A stretch of DNA of 24,784 nt from REEB426 sp964551975 (GCA_964551975.1 CAZKFI010000033.1:1-24784); one strand, 5' to 3'. Positions 13,603 to 22,377 are shown, counted from the stretch's first letter. The notes: a model not told the origin generated them from the sequence alone. Made by a program: numbers and translations.

Positions 13603-15078
13603 GTGAACATGCAGGCGAACCAACACCGTGCGCTGAGCCTCGTTGCAGCACTGCTAGCAGCAACTCTGCTGGCTGCATGCGGGGGGAGCGGCGCTGCGGG
13701 TCCAGCAAGTTCCTCTGGTTCAAGTGTGCAGAGCAACGTTCCCTTCACGCCCTGCTCGGAAACCGACTGCTTCGGCATCATCAACGGCGCCGCGTACGAA
13801 ATCGTCATGCCACAGCGTTGGAACGGAACCTTGCTTCTGTACTCCCATGGGTACCGCAGTGCCCAACCAGTACCTCCCGATTTCGCACCAGTTTCCACAG
13901 CACCGGAACCAGCTCCAGGCTGGAGTTCAGGTAATCGCGCCCTCGGGAACGCTCTACTCGAGCAGGGATACGCACTGGCTGGATCGGCGTACGCGAGCAA
14001 TGGTTGGGCTGTCGCGGACGGAGTGAAGGCCAACGAGGAGCTTTACGAGTTTTTTCGCGCCAATGTCGGATCACCCGATCTGGTCATAGCTTGGGGCGAT
14101 TCGTTGGGTGGATTGATCACTGCCGAACTGGCCCAAGACCACGACTGGGTGTCCGGCGCCCTACCCATGTGCGGGGTGCTCGCAGGCGTGAACCCCAACT
14201 TCGACCTTGGCCTTGATCTTGCCCTCGTCATTCGAGAACTCCTCGACCCGGAGCTGCCAGTCGGAGACCTTGTCAACTACGAAACGTTGATGACGCAGTT
14301 TCAGGATTCGGCACAACGCATTGTGGACGCGGCTGATGCGAAGCGCCCCGAGGACAATCTGCGCCTGCTGCTTGCAGCCACGCTCGTCGGGGCACCAACC
14401 CAGACGCAGCGGCAGGACGGCTCAACAGTCAGATCTGTTGTTGAGGCCAGCGCCGAGGGGATTCTCGCCGGGTTGGCTTTCGCGACGGTGGCGCAGCAGG
14501 AGCTTCAGACTCGTCTCGGCGGTAACCCATCCACGAACTTGGAATCCACCTTTCGAGACAGGCTGAGTGCCGAAGATCGCGAAAGGTTGGAGGCCTACGC
14601 AAGCGAACTAGGCATTCCCGACGGTCCGCAACTACTCAATCGCTGGCTTAACCTCTTGGAGACGGCACCACGAACTGCTGCCGATGCTTCCGCCCGCTCG
14701 CTGGCCAGTGACCTGGGTGCCCCCACAGGGAACCTTCGCCAGCCAACCCTGGTCGTGCACACCAAGGCTGATCCGTTGGTGATCGTGGAAAACCTTTCCT
14801 GGTTTGCACAGCGTGCGCTCCAGGAGGGGGCCCAGGACCTGCTCCAGACGGTGGTGATCGAGCCACCGACACGCTACCCAGCATCGCCTGGGGCGCCTTA
14901 TGGTGCTGGGCATTGCACATTCACCAGTGCGCAGCGCCTTGCCGCCGTAGCCGCGGTCGATGCGTGGGTGCGCACGGGGGAGCGTCCAACGGCGGACGAA
15001 TTACGCCGCGACTTCGGGCCAGGAACCGTCGTGGAGCCCAGCGCACTGCCCTGGCCTGGTCAAACTCAGCCTGATTGA
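13603..15078 (+). CDS. Alpha/beta hydrolase lipoprotein
   Basis: A 491-aa secreted, lipid-anchored hydrolase. The lipobox LAAC gives lipidated Cys26; a short Gly/Ser/Ala linker follows. The catalytic domain has the pattern of a serine hydrolase: LLLYSHGYR, the nucleophile elbow WGDSLGG with Ser167, VVHTKADPLV with acid Asp390, and GAGHCTF with His437. The core is interrupted by a long mainly helical lid (~190-340). Ester or peptide bonds are possible substrates; overall it resembles secreted prolyl-peptidase/esterase types, but no closer family was recognised. The GTG start has GAGAGG 9 nt before it; an ATG two codons later is the alternative. It sits alone between polA and rpsA, an accessory insertion relative to mycobacterial order. 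Confidence 0.82.
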   Translation: MNMQANQHRALSLVAALLAATLLAACGGSGAAGPASSSGSSVQSNVPFTPCSETDCFGIINGAAYEIVMPQRWNGTLLLYSHGYRSAQPVPPDFAPVSTAPEPAPGWSSGNRALGNALLEQGYALAGSAYASNGWAVADGVKANEELYEFFRANVGSPDLVIAWGDSLGGLITAELAQDHDWVSGALPMCGVLAGVNPNFDLGLDLALVIRELLDPELPVGDLVNYETLMTQFQDSAQRIVDAADAKRPEDNLRLLLAATLVGAPTQTQRQDGSTVRSVVEASAEGILAGLAFATVAQQELQTRLGGNPSTNLESTFRDRLSAEDRERLEAYASELGIPDGPQLLNRWLNLLETAPRTAADASARSLASDLGAPTGNLRQPTLVVHTKADPLVIVENLSWFAQRALQEGAQDLLQTVVIEPPTRYPASPGAPYGAGHCTFTSAQRLAAVAAVDAWVRTGERPTADELRRDFGPGTVVEPSALPWPGQTQPD

Positions 15079-15091
15079 ACCCAAGAATGCG

Positions 15092-15117
15092 CCGCGGCGG
15101 GGGGCGGCGAGCCGCGG
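15092..15117. other. GC-rich hairpin upstream of rpsA
   Basis: CCGCGGC (15092-15098) and GCCGCGG (15111-15117) form a 7-bp stem with a 12-nt G-rich loop, 13 nt past the hydrolase stop. It may end the upstream transcript; there is no T-run. The rest of the 137-bp gap holds a -10-like TATGCT (15133-15138), which would give an rpsA leader of about 70 nt, but no good -35 and only a weak Shine-Dalgarno. Confidence 0.4.
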
Positions 15118-15215
15118 ACGTGAGCTCTCCCGTATGCTGAGCGAGCCTCGGGTGTTCGCCCGCGGCTCCACCCGGATCCAGATGAGCCTGCATCCCTGTC
15201 CACCGGAATCACTCC

Positions 15216-16670
15216 ATGACCTCCATCCCCACGAGTTACACGGCCACTCAGGTGGCCATCAATGACATTGGTAGCGCCGAAGATTTCCTGGCAGCCATCG
15301 ACCAAACCATCAAGTACTTCAATGACGGGGACCTCGTCTCCGGCATCGTCGTCAAGGTCGATCGGGACGAAGTGCTCTTGGATATCGGCTACAAGACTGA
15401 GGGCGTCATTCCCTCTCGCGAGCTTTCGATCAAGCACGATGTCGACCCCAGCGAGGTCGTTGCCGTGGGCGATCAGGTCGAAGCCCTTGTCTTGCAGAAG
15501 GAAGACAAAGAAGGCCGCCTCATCCTTTCCAAGAAGCGAGCACAGTACGAGCGCGCTTGGGGCACGATCGAGAAGATCAAAGACGCAGATGGCGTCGTCG
15601 AAGGCACGGTTATCGAGGTGGTCAAGGGCGGTCTCATCGTCGACATCGGCCTTCGCGGCTTCCTGCCCGCCTCGCTGGTCGAGATGCGTCGGGTGCGCGA
15701 TCTGCTGCCGTATGTCGGAAAGACTCTTGAGGCGAAGATCATCGAACTGGACAAGAACCGAAACAACGTGGTGCTGTCCCGTCGCGCCTGGCTAGAACAG
15801 ACCCAGAGCGAAGTGCGACACACGTTTCTCAATCAGTTGCAAAAGGGACAAATCCGGAACGGAGTTGTTTCCTCAATCGTCAATTTCGGGGCATTTGTGG
15901 ACCTCGGTGGTGTTGATGGGCTCGTTCACGTATCGGAGCTCTCGTGGAAGCACATCGATCATCCGTCCGAGGTGGTCGAGGTCGGTCAGCCAGTCACTGT
16001 CGAAGTACTTGATGTCGACATGGATCGGGAGCGAGTCTCACTATCCCTTAAGGCCACCCAGGAAGATCCCTGGCAGCACTTCGCGCGCACACACGCGATC
16101 GGTCAGGTCACTCCGGGCAAGGTCACCAAACTCGTTCCGTTTGGTGCATTCGTTCGAGTGGACGAAGGCATCGAGGGCCTAGTTCACATCTCCGAACTTG
16201 CTGAGCGCCACGTCGAGATGCCCGAGCAGATCGTTCAGGTCAACGATGAGATCTTCGTCAAGGTCATCGACATCGACCTTGAGCGGCGACGCATATCGCT
16301 CTCACTGAAGCAGGCCAACGATTCCGGTGACGGCGTGGCCACTGAGGAGTTTGATCCTTACCTGTACGGGATGGCCCCTGCTTTCGACGAGGCAGGTCAC
16401 TACATCGGACCGGATGGTTTCGATCCGGAAACCGGTGAGTGGAAGGCCGGCTTTGAGGATCAGCGCACGGCTTGGGAGCGCGAGTACGCCGAGGCCCATG
16501 CGCGATGGGAAGCTCATCGCAAGCAGATTGGTGAAGCTCGAACTGCCGATCAGCAGGCGGCCGTGGAATCCGGTGACGCAACCTCGTACTCCTCCGGCGC
16601 CCCCACCGAAGGCGCACTCGCGGATGATGAGGCGCTCCAGGAGTTGCGGGACAAGCTCAGCGGGTCCTGA
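15216..16670 (+). CDS. rpsA: 30S ribosomal protein S1
   Basis: S1 brings structured or leadered mRNAs to the 30S subunit. The product is 484 aa with four S1 RNA-binding domains (about 38-107, 125-190, 211-279, 296-365); the third and fourth carry the strong motifs NFGAFVDLGGVDGLVHVSEL and PFGAFVRVDEGIEGLVHISEL. This four-domain form is normal for actinobacteria, compared with six in E. coli. The tail (366-484) is acidic and low in complexity, with EFDPYLYGMAP near its start and an acidic C-terminal end. The start codon is clear by homology though its ribosome binding site is weak, which would fit the translational self-control known for S1. coaE begins 2 nt after the stop. Confidence 0.97.
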   Translation: MTSIPTSYTATQVAINDIGSAEDFLAAIDQTIKYFNDGDLVSGIVVKVDRDEVLLDIGYKTEGVIPSRELSIKHDVDPSEVVAVGDQVEALVLQKEDKEGRLILSKKRAQYERAWGTIEKIKDADGVVEGTVIEVVKGGLIVDIGLRGFLPASLVEMRRVRDLLPYVGKTLEAKIIELDKNRNNVVLSRRAWLEQTQSEVRHTFLNQLQKGQIRNGVVSSIVNFGAFVDLGGVDGLVHVSELSWKHIDHPSEVVEVGQPVTVEVLDVDMDRERVSLSLKATQEDPWQHFARTHAIGQVTPGKVTKLVPFGAFVRVDEGIEGLVHISELAERHVEMPEQIVQVNDEIFVKVIDIDLERRRISLSLKQANDSGDGVATEEFDPYLYGMAPAFDEAGHYIGPDGFDPETGEWKAGFEDQRTAWEREYAEAHARWEAHRKQIGEARTADQQAAVESGDATSYSSGAPTEGALADDEALQELRDKLSGS

Positions 16671-16672
16671 CC

Positions 16673-17275
16673 ATGTTCGTCGGGGTAACCGGCGGGATTG
16701 GCTCGGGCAAGTCGACGGTGGCATCGATGCTGCGTGAGCATGGCGCGGCTGTCGTTGATGCTGACGGCATTGCCCGGGACCTGGTGAAACCAGGTGCACC
16801 GGCACTCGCTGCACTCAAGGAACGTTTCGGTGCGGACATCATTGGACCCGACGGCTCGCTATTACGAGCCGAGTTGGCCCAGCGGGCCTTCTCGGATCCA
16901 GCGTCCACTCAGGATCTCAACGAGATCATGCATCCGCGCATCCAGTACGAGGCCAGGAAGCGACTGAACGCATCCACGTCGGACGTCACCGTTTACGACA
17001 TGCCGTTGCTCGTGGAAACTCGCCAGCGGGACCTTGTTGATCTCGTTGTGGTGGTGGACCTGCCGGAAACCCTTCAAGTGCAACGCGCCGTCGCTACCGA
17101 GCGATTCTCAGCTGAGCAGGTACGCCAGCGAATGGCTGCACAAGCAACTCGCGAAGAGAGGCTCGCTCAGGCAGACGTGGTAATCGACAACTCCGGAACT
17201 TTGCAGGATCTGGCGCAGCAGGTTGAGCGTCTCTGGAAGCACATAAGCGTCCTGGCTGGGACGAACGATCGATGA
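16673..17275 (+). CDS. coaE: Dephospho-CoA kinase
   Basis: Catalyses the last step of coenzyme A synthesis, ATP-dependent phosphorylation of the 3'-hydroxyl of dephospho-CoA. The product is 200 aa. The P-loop is TGGIGSGKST (6-15); next come VVDADGIARDLV, the substrate helix with EIMHPRI, YDMPLLVE, and the lid-like RQRMAAQATREERLAQADVVIDNSG. The protein is the plain single-domain form, without the extra C-terminal GrpB-like domain fused to CoaE in mycobacteria. The ATG lies 2 nt after the rpsA stop, and its own stop overlaps the uvrB start (ATGA, 17272-17275), so the three genes form a tight operon. Confidence 0.96.
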   Translation: MFVGVTGGIGSGKSTVASMLREHGAAVVDADGIARDLVKPGAPALAALKERFGADIIGPDGSLLRAELAQRAFSDPASTQDLNEIMHPRIQYEARKRLNASTSDVTVYDMPLLVETRQRDLVDLVVVVDLPETLQVQRAVATERFSAEQVRQRMAAQATREERLAQADVVIDNSGTLQDLAQQVERLWKHISVLAGTNDR

Positions 17276-19341
17276 CCCGTCCGATCACAGACCTGCAGCG
17301 AAAAGTCGCACCCTTTCGGGTCACCACGTCGTACCAACCCGCTGGTGATCAACCCGGTGCGATTGCTGCCATGGTTGATCGAATCAACACTGGTGAGCGA
17401 GACACGGTGCTGCTCGGTGCTACCGGTACCGGAAAGAGCGCGACCACGGCCTGGCTTGTCGAAGCCTTGCAGCGCCCCACCTTGGTCATGGCACCCAACA
17501 AGACTCTTGCCGCGCAGCTAGCAACCGAGTTCCGTGAGTTGCTGCCTGACAACGCAATCGAGTATTTCGTGTCGTACTACGACTACTACCAGCCAGAGGC
17601 CTACATCCCACAAACTGATACCTATATCGAAAAGGATTCCTCTATCAACGAAGAGGTAGAGCGACTTCGTCACTCCGCAACGAATAGTCTGCTCACCAGA
17701 CGAGACGTTCTAGTGGTAGCCACAGTCTCGGCAATCTACGGGCTTGGCACACCGCAGGAGTACGTCGATCGGATGATCCGCGTGCGAGTAGGTGGTGACC
17801 AGGATCGCGACTCGCTTGTCCGCGCACTCGTCGCAATTCAGTACGTGCGAAACGACATGGCATTTACCCGGGGCACCTTCCGCGTACGCGGTGACACTCT
17901 TGAGGTGTTTCCAGTCTACGAAGAGCATCCAGTCCGTATTGAGTTCTTCGGTGACGAAATCGAACGGCTGATGACACTGCATCCAGTAACAGGAGAGATT
18001 CTCACCGAAGACTCGGAGATCTACATATTCCCAGCCACACACTACGTCGCAGGTCCAGAGCGTATGGAACGCGCAATAACTGCCATCGAGAGTGAGCTGG
18101 CTGAGCGCCTTCAGGAGTTCGAGCAGCAAGGAAAACTTCTTGAGGCGCAACGACTACGCATGAGGACTGAATACGACATCGAGATGATGCGTCAGGTTGG
18201 AACCTGCGCCGGGATTGAGAACTACTCACGCCACATCGACGGGCGCGACAAGGGGAGTCCCCCAAACTGCCTTTTGGACTACTTCCCGGAGGATTTCCTG
18301 CTGGTCATCGACGAGTCTCACGTGACGGTGCCGCAGATTGGTGCAATGTACGAGGGCGATGCCAGTCGCAAGCGAACTCTCGTGGACCATGGGTTTCGAC
18401 TACCTAGCGCAATGGACAATCGCCCCCTGCGCTGGGAAGAGTTCCTTGAACGGACGGGCCAAACGGTCTATCTGTCGGCAACCCCCGGACCCTACGAACT
18501 CACACGCGTTCAGGGCGAGGTGATCGAGCAGGTCATACGCCCAACCGGCTTGGTCGATCCGGAAATCGTTATCAAGCCCACGAAGGGCCAGATCGACGAC
18601 CTCATGGAAGAGATCCGCTCGAGAGCGGATCGTTCGGAGCGGGTACTGGTGACCACCCTCACCAAGCGCATGGCCGAAGACCTCACCGATTATTTGGTTA
18701 CCAACGGAGTCCGGGTGCAGTACCTACACTCGGAAGTCGACACATTGCGTCGAGTCGAACTCTTACGTGAGCTGCGCATCGGTGCATTTGACGCCCTCGT
18801 CGGAATCAACCTCCTCAGAGAGGGACTTGACCTCCCCGAAGTCTCATTGGTGAGCATTCTCGACGCGGATAAAGAGGGGTTCTTGCGCTCAGAAACATCT
18901 CTGATTCAGACAATCGGCCGCGCGGCGCGAAACGTGTCAGGCCAAGTCCACATGTACGCCGACTCAATAACTGCGTCCATGCGCAAAGCTATCGACGAGA
19001 CCAACCGGCGGCGAGATCGTCAACTTACCTACAATGTTGAGCACGGTGTTGATCCACAACCCCTGCGCAAGCGAATCGCGGACATTACTGACCTGCTTGC
19101 GCGGGAGGACGCCGATACCGATAACGTTCTGAGGACGCCAGTTCCAAAGAACCGCCGCTCACTGCGAGACACCCCCGTCGATGAACTGATTTCACTTGTA
19201 GAGGATCTCACTGCTCAGATGCACCAGGCCGCACAGGAGTTGCACTTTGAACTCGCTGCCCGCATCAGGGATGAGGTTCGCGAACTCAAGAAGGAGCTGC
19301 GGGCCATGCAGGAGGCCATGCCTCAGGGTCGAGACAGGTGA
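17272..19341 (+). CDS. uvrB: Excinuclease ABC subunit B
   Basis: UvrB verifies DNA damage handed over by UvrA and recruits UvrC. The product is 689 aa. It has Walker A GATGTGKS (49-56), the damage-probing beta-hairpin YFVSYYDYYQPEAYIP (98-113), helicase motif II as DESH (Asp347-His350), the SATPGPYEL motif, LREGLDLPEVSLVSILDADKEGFLRS (helicase motifs IV-V region), QTIGRAARN, and a C-terminal UVR domain (~645-680) with AAQELHFELAARIRDEVREL. Length and order are typical. Translation is coupled to coaE by the ATGA overlap. No LexA-type box (GAAC-N4-GTTC) was seen in front of the operon. Confidence 0.98.
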   Translation: MTRPITDLQRKVAPFRVTTSYQPAGDQPGAIAAMVDRINTGERDTVLLGATGTGKSATTAWLVEALQRPTLVMAPNKTLAAQLATEFRELLPDNAIEYFVSYYDYYQPEAYIPQTDTYIEKDSSINEEVERLRHSATNSLLTRRDVLVVATVSAIYGLGTPQEYVDRMIRVRVGGDQDRDSLVRALVAIQYVRNDMAFTRGTFRVRGDTLEVFPVYEEHPVRIEFFGDEIERLMTLHPVTGEILTEDSEIYIFPATHYVAGPERMERAITAIESELAERLQEFEQQGKLLEAQRLRMRTEYDIEMMRQVGTCAGIENYSRHIDGRDKGSPPNCLLDYFPEDFLLVIDESHVTVPQIGAMYEGDASRKRTLVDHGFRLPSAMDNRPLRWEEFLERTGQTVYLSATPGPYELTRVQGEVIEQVIRPTGLVDPEIVIKPTKGQIDDLMEEIRSRADRSERVLVTTLTKRMAEDLTDYLVTNGVRVQYLHSEVDTLRRVELLRELRIGAFDALVGINLLREGLDLPEVSLVSILDADKEGFLRSETSLIQTIGRAARNVSGQVHMYADSITASMRKAIDETNRRRDRQLTYNVEHGVDPQPLRKRIADITDLLAREDADTDNVLRTPVPKNRRSLRDTPVDELISLVEDLTAQMHQAAQELHFELAARIRDEVRELKKELRAMQEAMPQGRDR

Positions 19342-19387
19342 GCCCTATGCGTGACGTCGCACTCTGCGCTCGCTTCGAGGCCTATCG

Positions 19388-20351
19388 ATGAACGTTCCGG
19401 GGTGGCTCTGGGTTGTTACCGTGGCCGGGTTGGTTGCAGTCATTGTCTTGGATCTGATCATCGTGGACCGGCGTCCGCATTCCTTTGGTCCGCGTGAGGC
19501 CACACGCTGGGTGTTGTTCTATATCGCTTTGGCCTGTGCCTTTGCGGTATTCATCTATCTATCATTTGGAACTGAGCCTGCCGCCCAGTTCGTGGCAGGC
19601 TATCTAACCGAGTACGCACTCAGCGTGGACAACCTCTTCGTCTTTCTCGTGATCATGAGTTCATTCGCCGTTCCTGCTGCCTATCAGCACCGAGTACTCC
19701 TGATCGGCATTGTGATTGCCTTGGTCCTTCGGGCCATTTTGATTGTCCTGGGAGCAGAACTCCTCTCACGATTCACCTGGGCCTTCTTCGGATTCGGTGC
19801 CCTACTTCTGTTTACTGCTTGGAAATTGTGGTTCGGGCAGGATTCTGAGCCAGATCCGCNNNNNNNNNNAAGGCAATGCACTCATCCGGTTCATGTCGCG
19901 CCGGGTACCCACCGTGCCGACCTACCACGGAACCAAACTGAGCGTCCGCGTTGGAGGGCGTCGAGCCCTGACTCCGATGGCCATGGTCATGCTCGCCATC
20001 GGCACCACCGATCTGCTGTTCGCGCTTGACTCGATTCCCGCCGTGTTGGGTATCACCCAGGAGGCCTATCTCGTCTTCTCAGCCAATGCCTTCGCACTGA
20101 TGGGCCTGCGCCAGCTTTACTTCCTCCTCAGTGGGCTGATTCAACGGCTCCGTTACCTCAGCAGGGGGCTAGCCATAATCCTGGCCTTTATCGGGGTAAA
20201 AATGGTCCTCGAGGCCCTCCATTCAACCTGGGACCTGCCGGTACCCACAATTCCTATCTGGTTGTCCCTGCTGGTTATTGTCACGGTCCTCGCAGGTGCC
20301 GCTCTAGCCAGTTTGTGGCAGGGTAAAGAGCCCGATTCAGCGGGGGACTAG
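19388..20351 (+). CDS. TerC-family membrane protein, interrupted by assembly gap
   Basis: An integral membrane protein of the TerC/Alx family, thought to export Mn2+ or related metals. About nine hydrophobic segments are visible. The two family motifs are YALSVDNLFVFLVI (with its membrane acidic residue) and TTDLLFALDSIPAV. Ten N (19860-19869) split the frame: before them it reads in phase 2 and ends WFGQDSEPDP, after them it resumes one phase on as GNALIRFMSRR. Joining the flanks with no base between gives a CAA codon and ...EPDPQGNALI..., which aligns without gaps to the downstream paralogue (...DPDPMDNVIM...). The gene is therefore probably intact, about 318 aa. A weak GAGG lies before the ATG. 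It starts 46 nt after uvrB. Confidence 0.85.
19860..19869. other. Assembly gap of ten N
   Basis: A run of ten N inside the first TerC gene. Its fixed, round length suggests a scaffolding placeholder rather than a measured distance. Reading frames on either side require a real gap length divisible by three, zero included. Confidence 0.97.
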
Positions 20352-20402
20352 CGCTACCGTGAGTAACCGCCCTCGATTCACCACAAGCCCGGAAGGGGAC
20401 CC

Positions 20403-21410
20403 ATGCAGGTCACGCTAGCTCTGTGGACCGTCACTATCGCGGCCATAGCACTACTGATCGCCTTGGACTTCATCACAGTCAGTCGCAAACCACATGACGT
20501 GATGTTTCGCGAGGCACTGCTCTGGTCCATCTTCTACGTCGGGATAGCAATCGCCTTTGGCGTGGCCTTGATTGTGTGGGCAGGCGGCGATTTCGGCTCA
20601 CAATATTTCGCGGCATATCTGGTGGAGAAGTCTCTAAGCGTAGATAACCTCTTCGTCTTCGTGATCATTCTGACTCAGTTCGCAGTTCCATCGGAACTCC
20701 ACCAACGGATTTTGCTCTTCGGTGTGGTGCTCGCGCTGGTCTTGCGTGCCATATTCATTGCGGTCGGAGCAGCAGCCCTCTCGCTGTTTGCGTTCACCTT
20801 CGTGATCTTTGGGGTGATCCTGATTTGGACCGGCATTCAGCTTGCCCGACACCGGAATGAAGATCCCGATCCCATGGATAACGTGATCATGCGGCGACTG
20901 CGCTCACGTATTGCTTTCACTGAGCGCTACGACGGCACCAAGATGTTTACGCGGCTTAATGGCGCCCGGGTCGCGACCCCGCTGCTGATGGTCATGATCT
21001 CCATCGCAGCCACCGATTTGCTCTTTGCGTTGGACTCGATCCCGGCGACTTTCGGCGTTACTCAGGAGCCCTACCTGGTCTTTGCAGCGAACGCCTTCGC
21101 CCTTCTGGGGCTGCGCGCGCTGTACTTCCTGCTGAAGGGCCTGCTCGACAAGATCGTGTATCTGTCGACCGGGTTGGCAGTGATTTTGGTGTTCATCGGA
21201 CTGAAATTGATCCTCACCTACTTTCATGAGCTCTGGCCCGAAACGATCCCCAAAGTTCCTACCAACGTCTCACTGGTGTTTATTGCCATCGTGCTGGTCG
21301 TGGTCGGTGTCGCATCCTGGCTCAAGGTCCGCAAGGATCCCACCGCAATCGCCCACGCGGGCCGGCTCACGGGGCACGCGGAGGAACACCCGGACAAGAG
21401 CGCTGGGTAG
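20403..21410 (+). CDS. TerC-family membrane protein
   Basis: Second member of the TerC/Alx family, 335 aa, about nine membrane segments. Motifs: EKSLSVDNLFVFVIILTQFAVP and ATDLLFALDSIPATFG, both with acidic residues inside membrane segments that are the presumed metal-binding sites of the family. A hydrophilic loop with EDPDPMDN and a short charged C-terminal tail (from ~310) are cytoplasmic-type. GGAAGGGG (20391-20398) precedes the ATG. It lies 51 nt after the first TerC gene and is clearly homologous to it over the whole length, so a tandem duplication followed by divergence is likely. Mn2+ export is inferred from family members such as E. coli Alx, not shown here. Confidence 0.9.
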   Translation: MQVTLALWTVTIAAIALLIALDFITVSRKPHDVMFREALLWSIFYVGIAIAFGVALIVWAGGDFGSQYFAAYLVEKSLSVDNLFVFVIILTQFAVPSELHQRILLFGVVLALVLRAIFIAVGAAALSLFAFTFVIFGVILIWTGIQLARHRNEDPDPMDNVIMRRLRSRIAFTERYDGTKMFTRLNGARVATPLLMVMISIAATDLLFALDSIPATFGVTQEPYLVFAANAFALLGLRALYFLLKGLLDKIVYLSTGLAVILVFIGLKLILTYFHELWPETIPKVPTNVSLVFIAIVLVVVGVASWLKVRKDPTAIAHAGRLTGHAEEHPDKSAG

Positions 21411-21426
21411 AACCCTTTCTCGCCCC

Positions 21427-21453
21427 GTCGGCGGTGTCGGGGGTGTCGGGGAT
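21427..21453. repeat. Three 9-bp tandem repeats after the second TerC gene
   Basis: GTCGGCGGT, GTCGGGGGT, GTCGGGGAT in direct succession, starting 17 nt after the TerC stop. Confidence 0.7.
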
Positions 21454-21523
21454 ATCGCCCGAGTCACAGCGCAGGCAGGCGCGGCGGGAAGGGTTCCCGA
21501 CTAACACTGGACATATCTGATCA

Positions 21524-21537
21524 TTACCCTCGGGTAA
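21524..21537. promoter_or_regulatory. 14-bp palindrome, operator-like
   Basis: TTACCC-TC-GGGTAA, a perfect 6-bp inverted repeat with a 2-nt centre. A second small one, GGGAA-GGG-TTCCC, lies at 21486-21498. No gene starts nearby on either strand, so the function is unclear. Confidence 0.4.
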
Positions 21538-21573
21538 CGAGCAGAAAAGGTTTCATCTGTATACCCTTTTTGT

Positions 21574-21609
21574 GCAGGGTCGCACCCCACCCCCGAGGTG
21601 CGGCCCTGC
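21574..21609. terminator. 13-bp stem-loop between convergent genes
   Basis: GCAGGGTCGCACC (21574-21586) pairs with GGTGCGGCCCTGC (21597-21609), all 13 positions paired with one G-U on the plus strand, loop of 10 nt. A T5 run lies before rather than after it on the plus strand. It is placed where the TerC and metallo-hydrolase transcripts converge, so a terminator role is likely though not of classic form. Confidence 0.55.
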
Positions 21610-21624
21610 CCCTTTCGGGCGCAG

Positions 21625-21684
21625 AACCTAGGGGCTCGGAACCTATGGGCTCAGAACCTATGGGCTCGGAACTTATGGGCTCAG
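21625..21684. repeat. Four 15-bp tandem repeats before the metallo-hydrolase stop
   Basis: Units AACCTAGGGGCTCGG, AACCTATGGGCTCAG, AACCTATGGGCTCGG and AACTTATGGGCTCAG follow each other without spacing. They end 16 nt from the stop codon of the metallo-hydrolase gene (minus strand). The changes alternate between units 1/3 and 2/4 at the last-but-one base, as in higher-order duplication of a 30-bp pair. Confidence 0.92.
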
Positions 21685-21700
21685 GACGCCAGTTAGGCGC

Positions 21701-22354
21701 CTACCAACCGCGCTCGTCCCATGCCGGTAGGTTCGGTCGTTCAGTGCCGAGGGAAGTGTCGTCCCCGTGACCCGGATAGATCCATGTCTCATCCGGCAGA
21801 ACCGAGAAGAGCTTCTCGTTCACGGCGTTAAACAGGCTGCGAAAGGCTTCGGGGCTGGTGGTGCGCCCCACGCCCCCCGGAAAAAGACTGTCGCCCGTGA
21901 AGACATGGGGTGGACCCGTGGGATCGTCGTACAGCAGAGCAATGGACCCCGGGGTGTGCCCAACGAGGTGGATCACCGTGAGCACCGCTGAACCCACGGA
22001 CACTGTCTGACCGTCCAGCACCGGATGAGTTGTCGGCACATCGATGTCGACCGCGTCGGCCGGATGGGCATAGGTGCTGGCCCCGGTGGCATTCGCCACA
22101 TCGGCCAAGGCACCTTCCCAGTGATCACGATGCTTGTGCGTCGTCACGATCCCCTTGAGGCCTGACGGGCCAATGAGGTCAAGCAGCCGTCCCGCTTCAG
22201 CCGCGGCATCGCTCATGACCTGCTCACCAGTTTGTCGGCAGCGCAGCAGGTAACAGTTGTTGTTCATGGGGCCTACAGCAATCTTCGAGATCACCAGGGC
22301 TGTGAGTTCACGCACGTCAGCGGGTCCGCTGACGTGCACCTTGCCGGTATACAT
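21701..22354 (-). CDS. Metallo-beta-lactamase-fold hydrolase, glyoxalase II-like
   Basis: A 217-aa metal-dependent hydrolase. The metal motif THKHRDH gives His73, His75, Asp77 and His78; further ligand segments are VGHTPGS, FTGDSLFPGGVGRT and YPGHGDDT. These are the usual glyoxalase II/YcbL-type pattern, so hydrolysis of a thioester such as a mycothiol conjugate is a reasonable guess, not shown. Its position divergent to uvrA equals Rv1637c beside Rv1638 in M. tuberculosis. The ATG at 22352-22354 is preferred over an upstream TTG (22366) because GGAG lies 6 nt before it. Only 34 bp separate it from the uvrA start. Confidence 0.92.
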   Translation of the reverse strand: MYTGKVHVSGPADVRELTALVISKIAVGPMNNNCYLLRCRQTGEQVMSDAAAEAGRLLDLIGPSGLKGIVTTHKHRDHWEGALADVANATGASTYAHPADAVDIDVPTTHPVLDGQTVSVGSAVLTVIHLVGHTPGSIALLYDDPTGPPHVFTGDSLFPGGVGRTTSPEAFRSLFNAVNEKLFSVLPDETWIYPGHGDDTSLGTERPNLPAWDERGW

Positions 22355-22377
22355 TGCATACTCCAAGAGTTAGATCG

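Noticed and set aside
19388..20029. Frameshifted 213-aa TerC product reading through the N run
   Set aside because: The phase change is an artefact of the ten-N placeholder; the true continuation is the TDLLFALDSIPAV frame.
21570..21770. 66-aa reading frame with GSEPM-type repeats
   Set aside because: The repeats are simply the 15-bp minisatellite translated; there is no ribosome binding site, and the frame runs antisense into the metallo-hydrolase gene.
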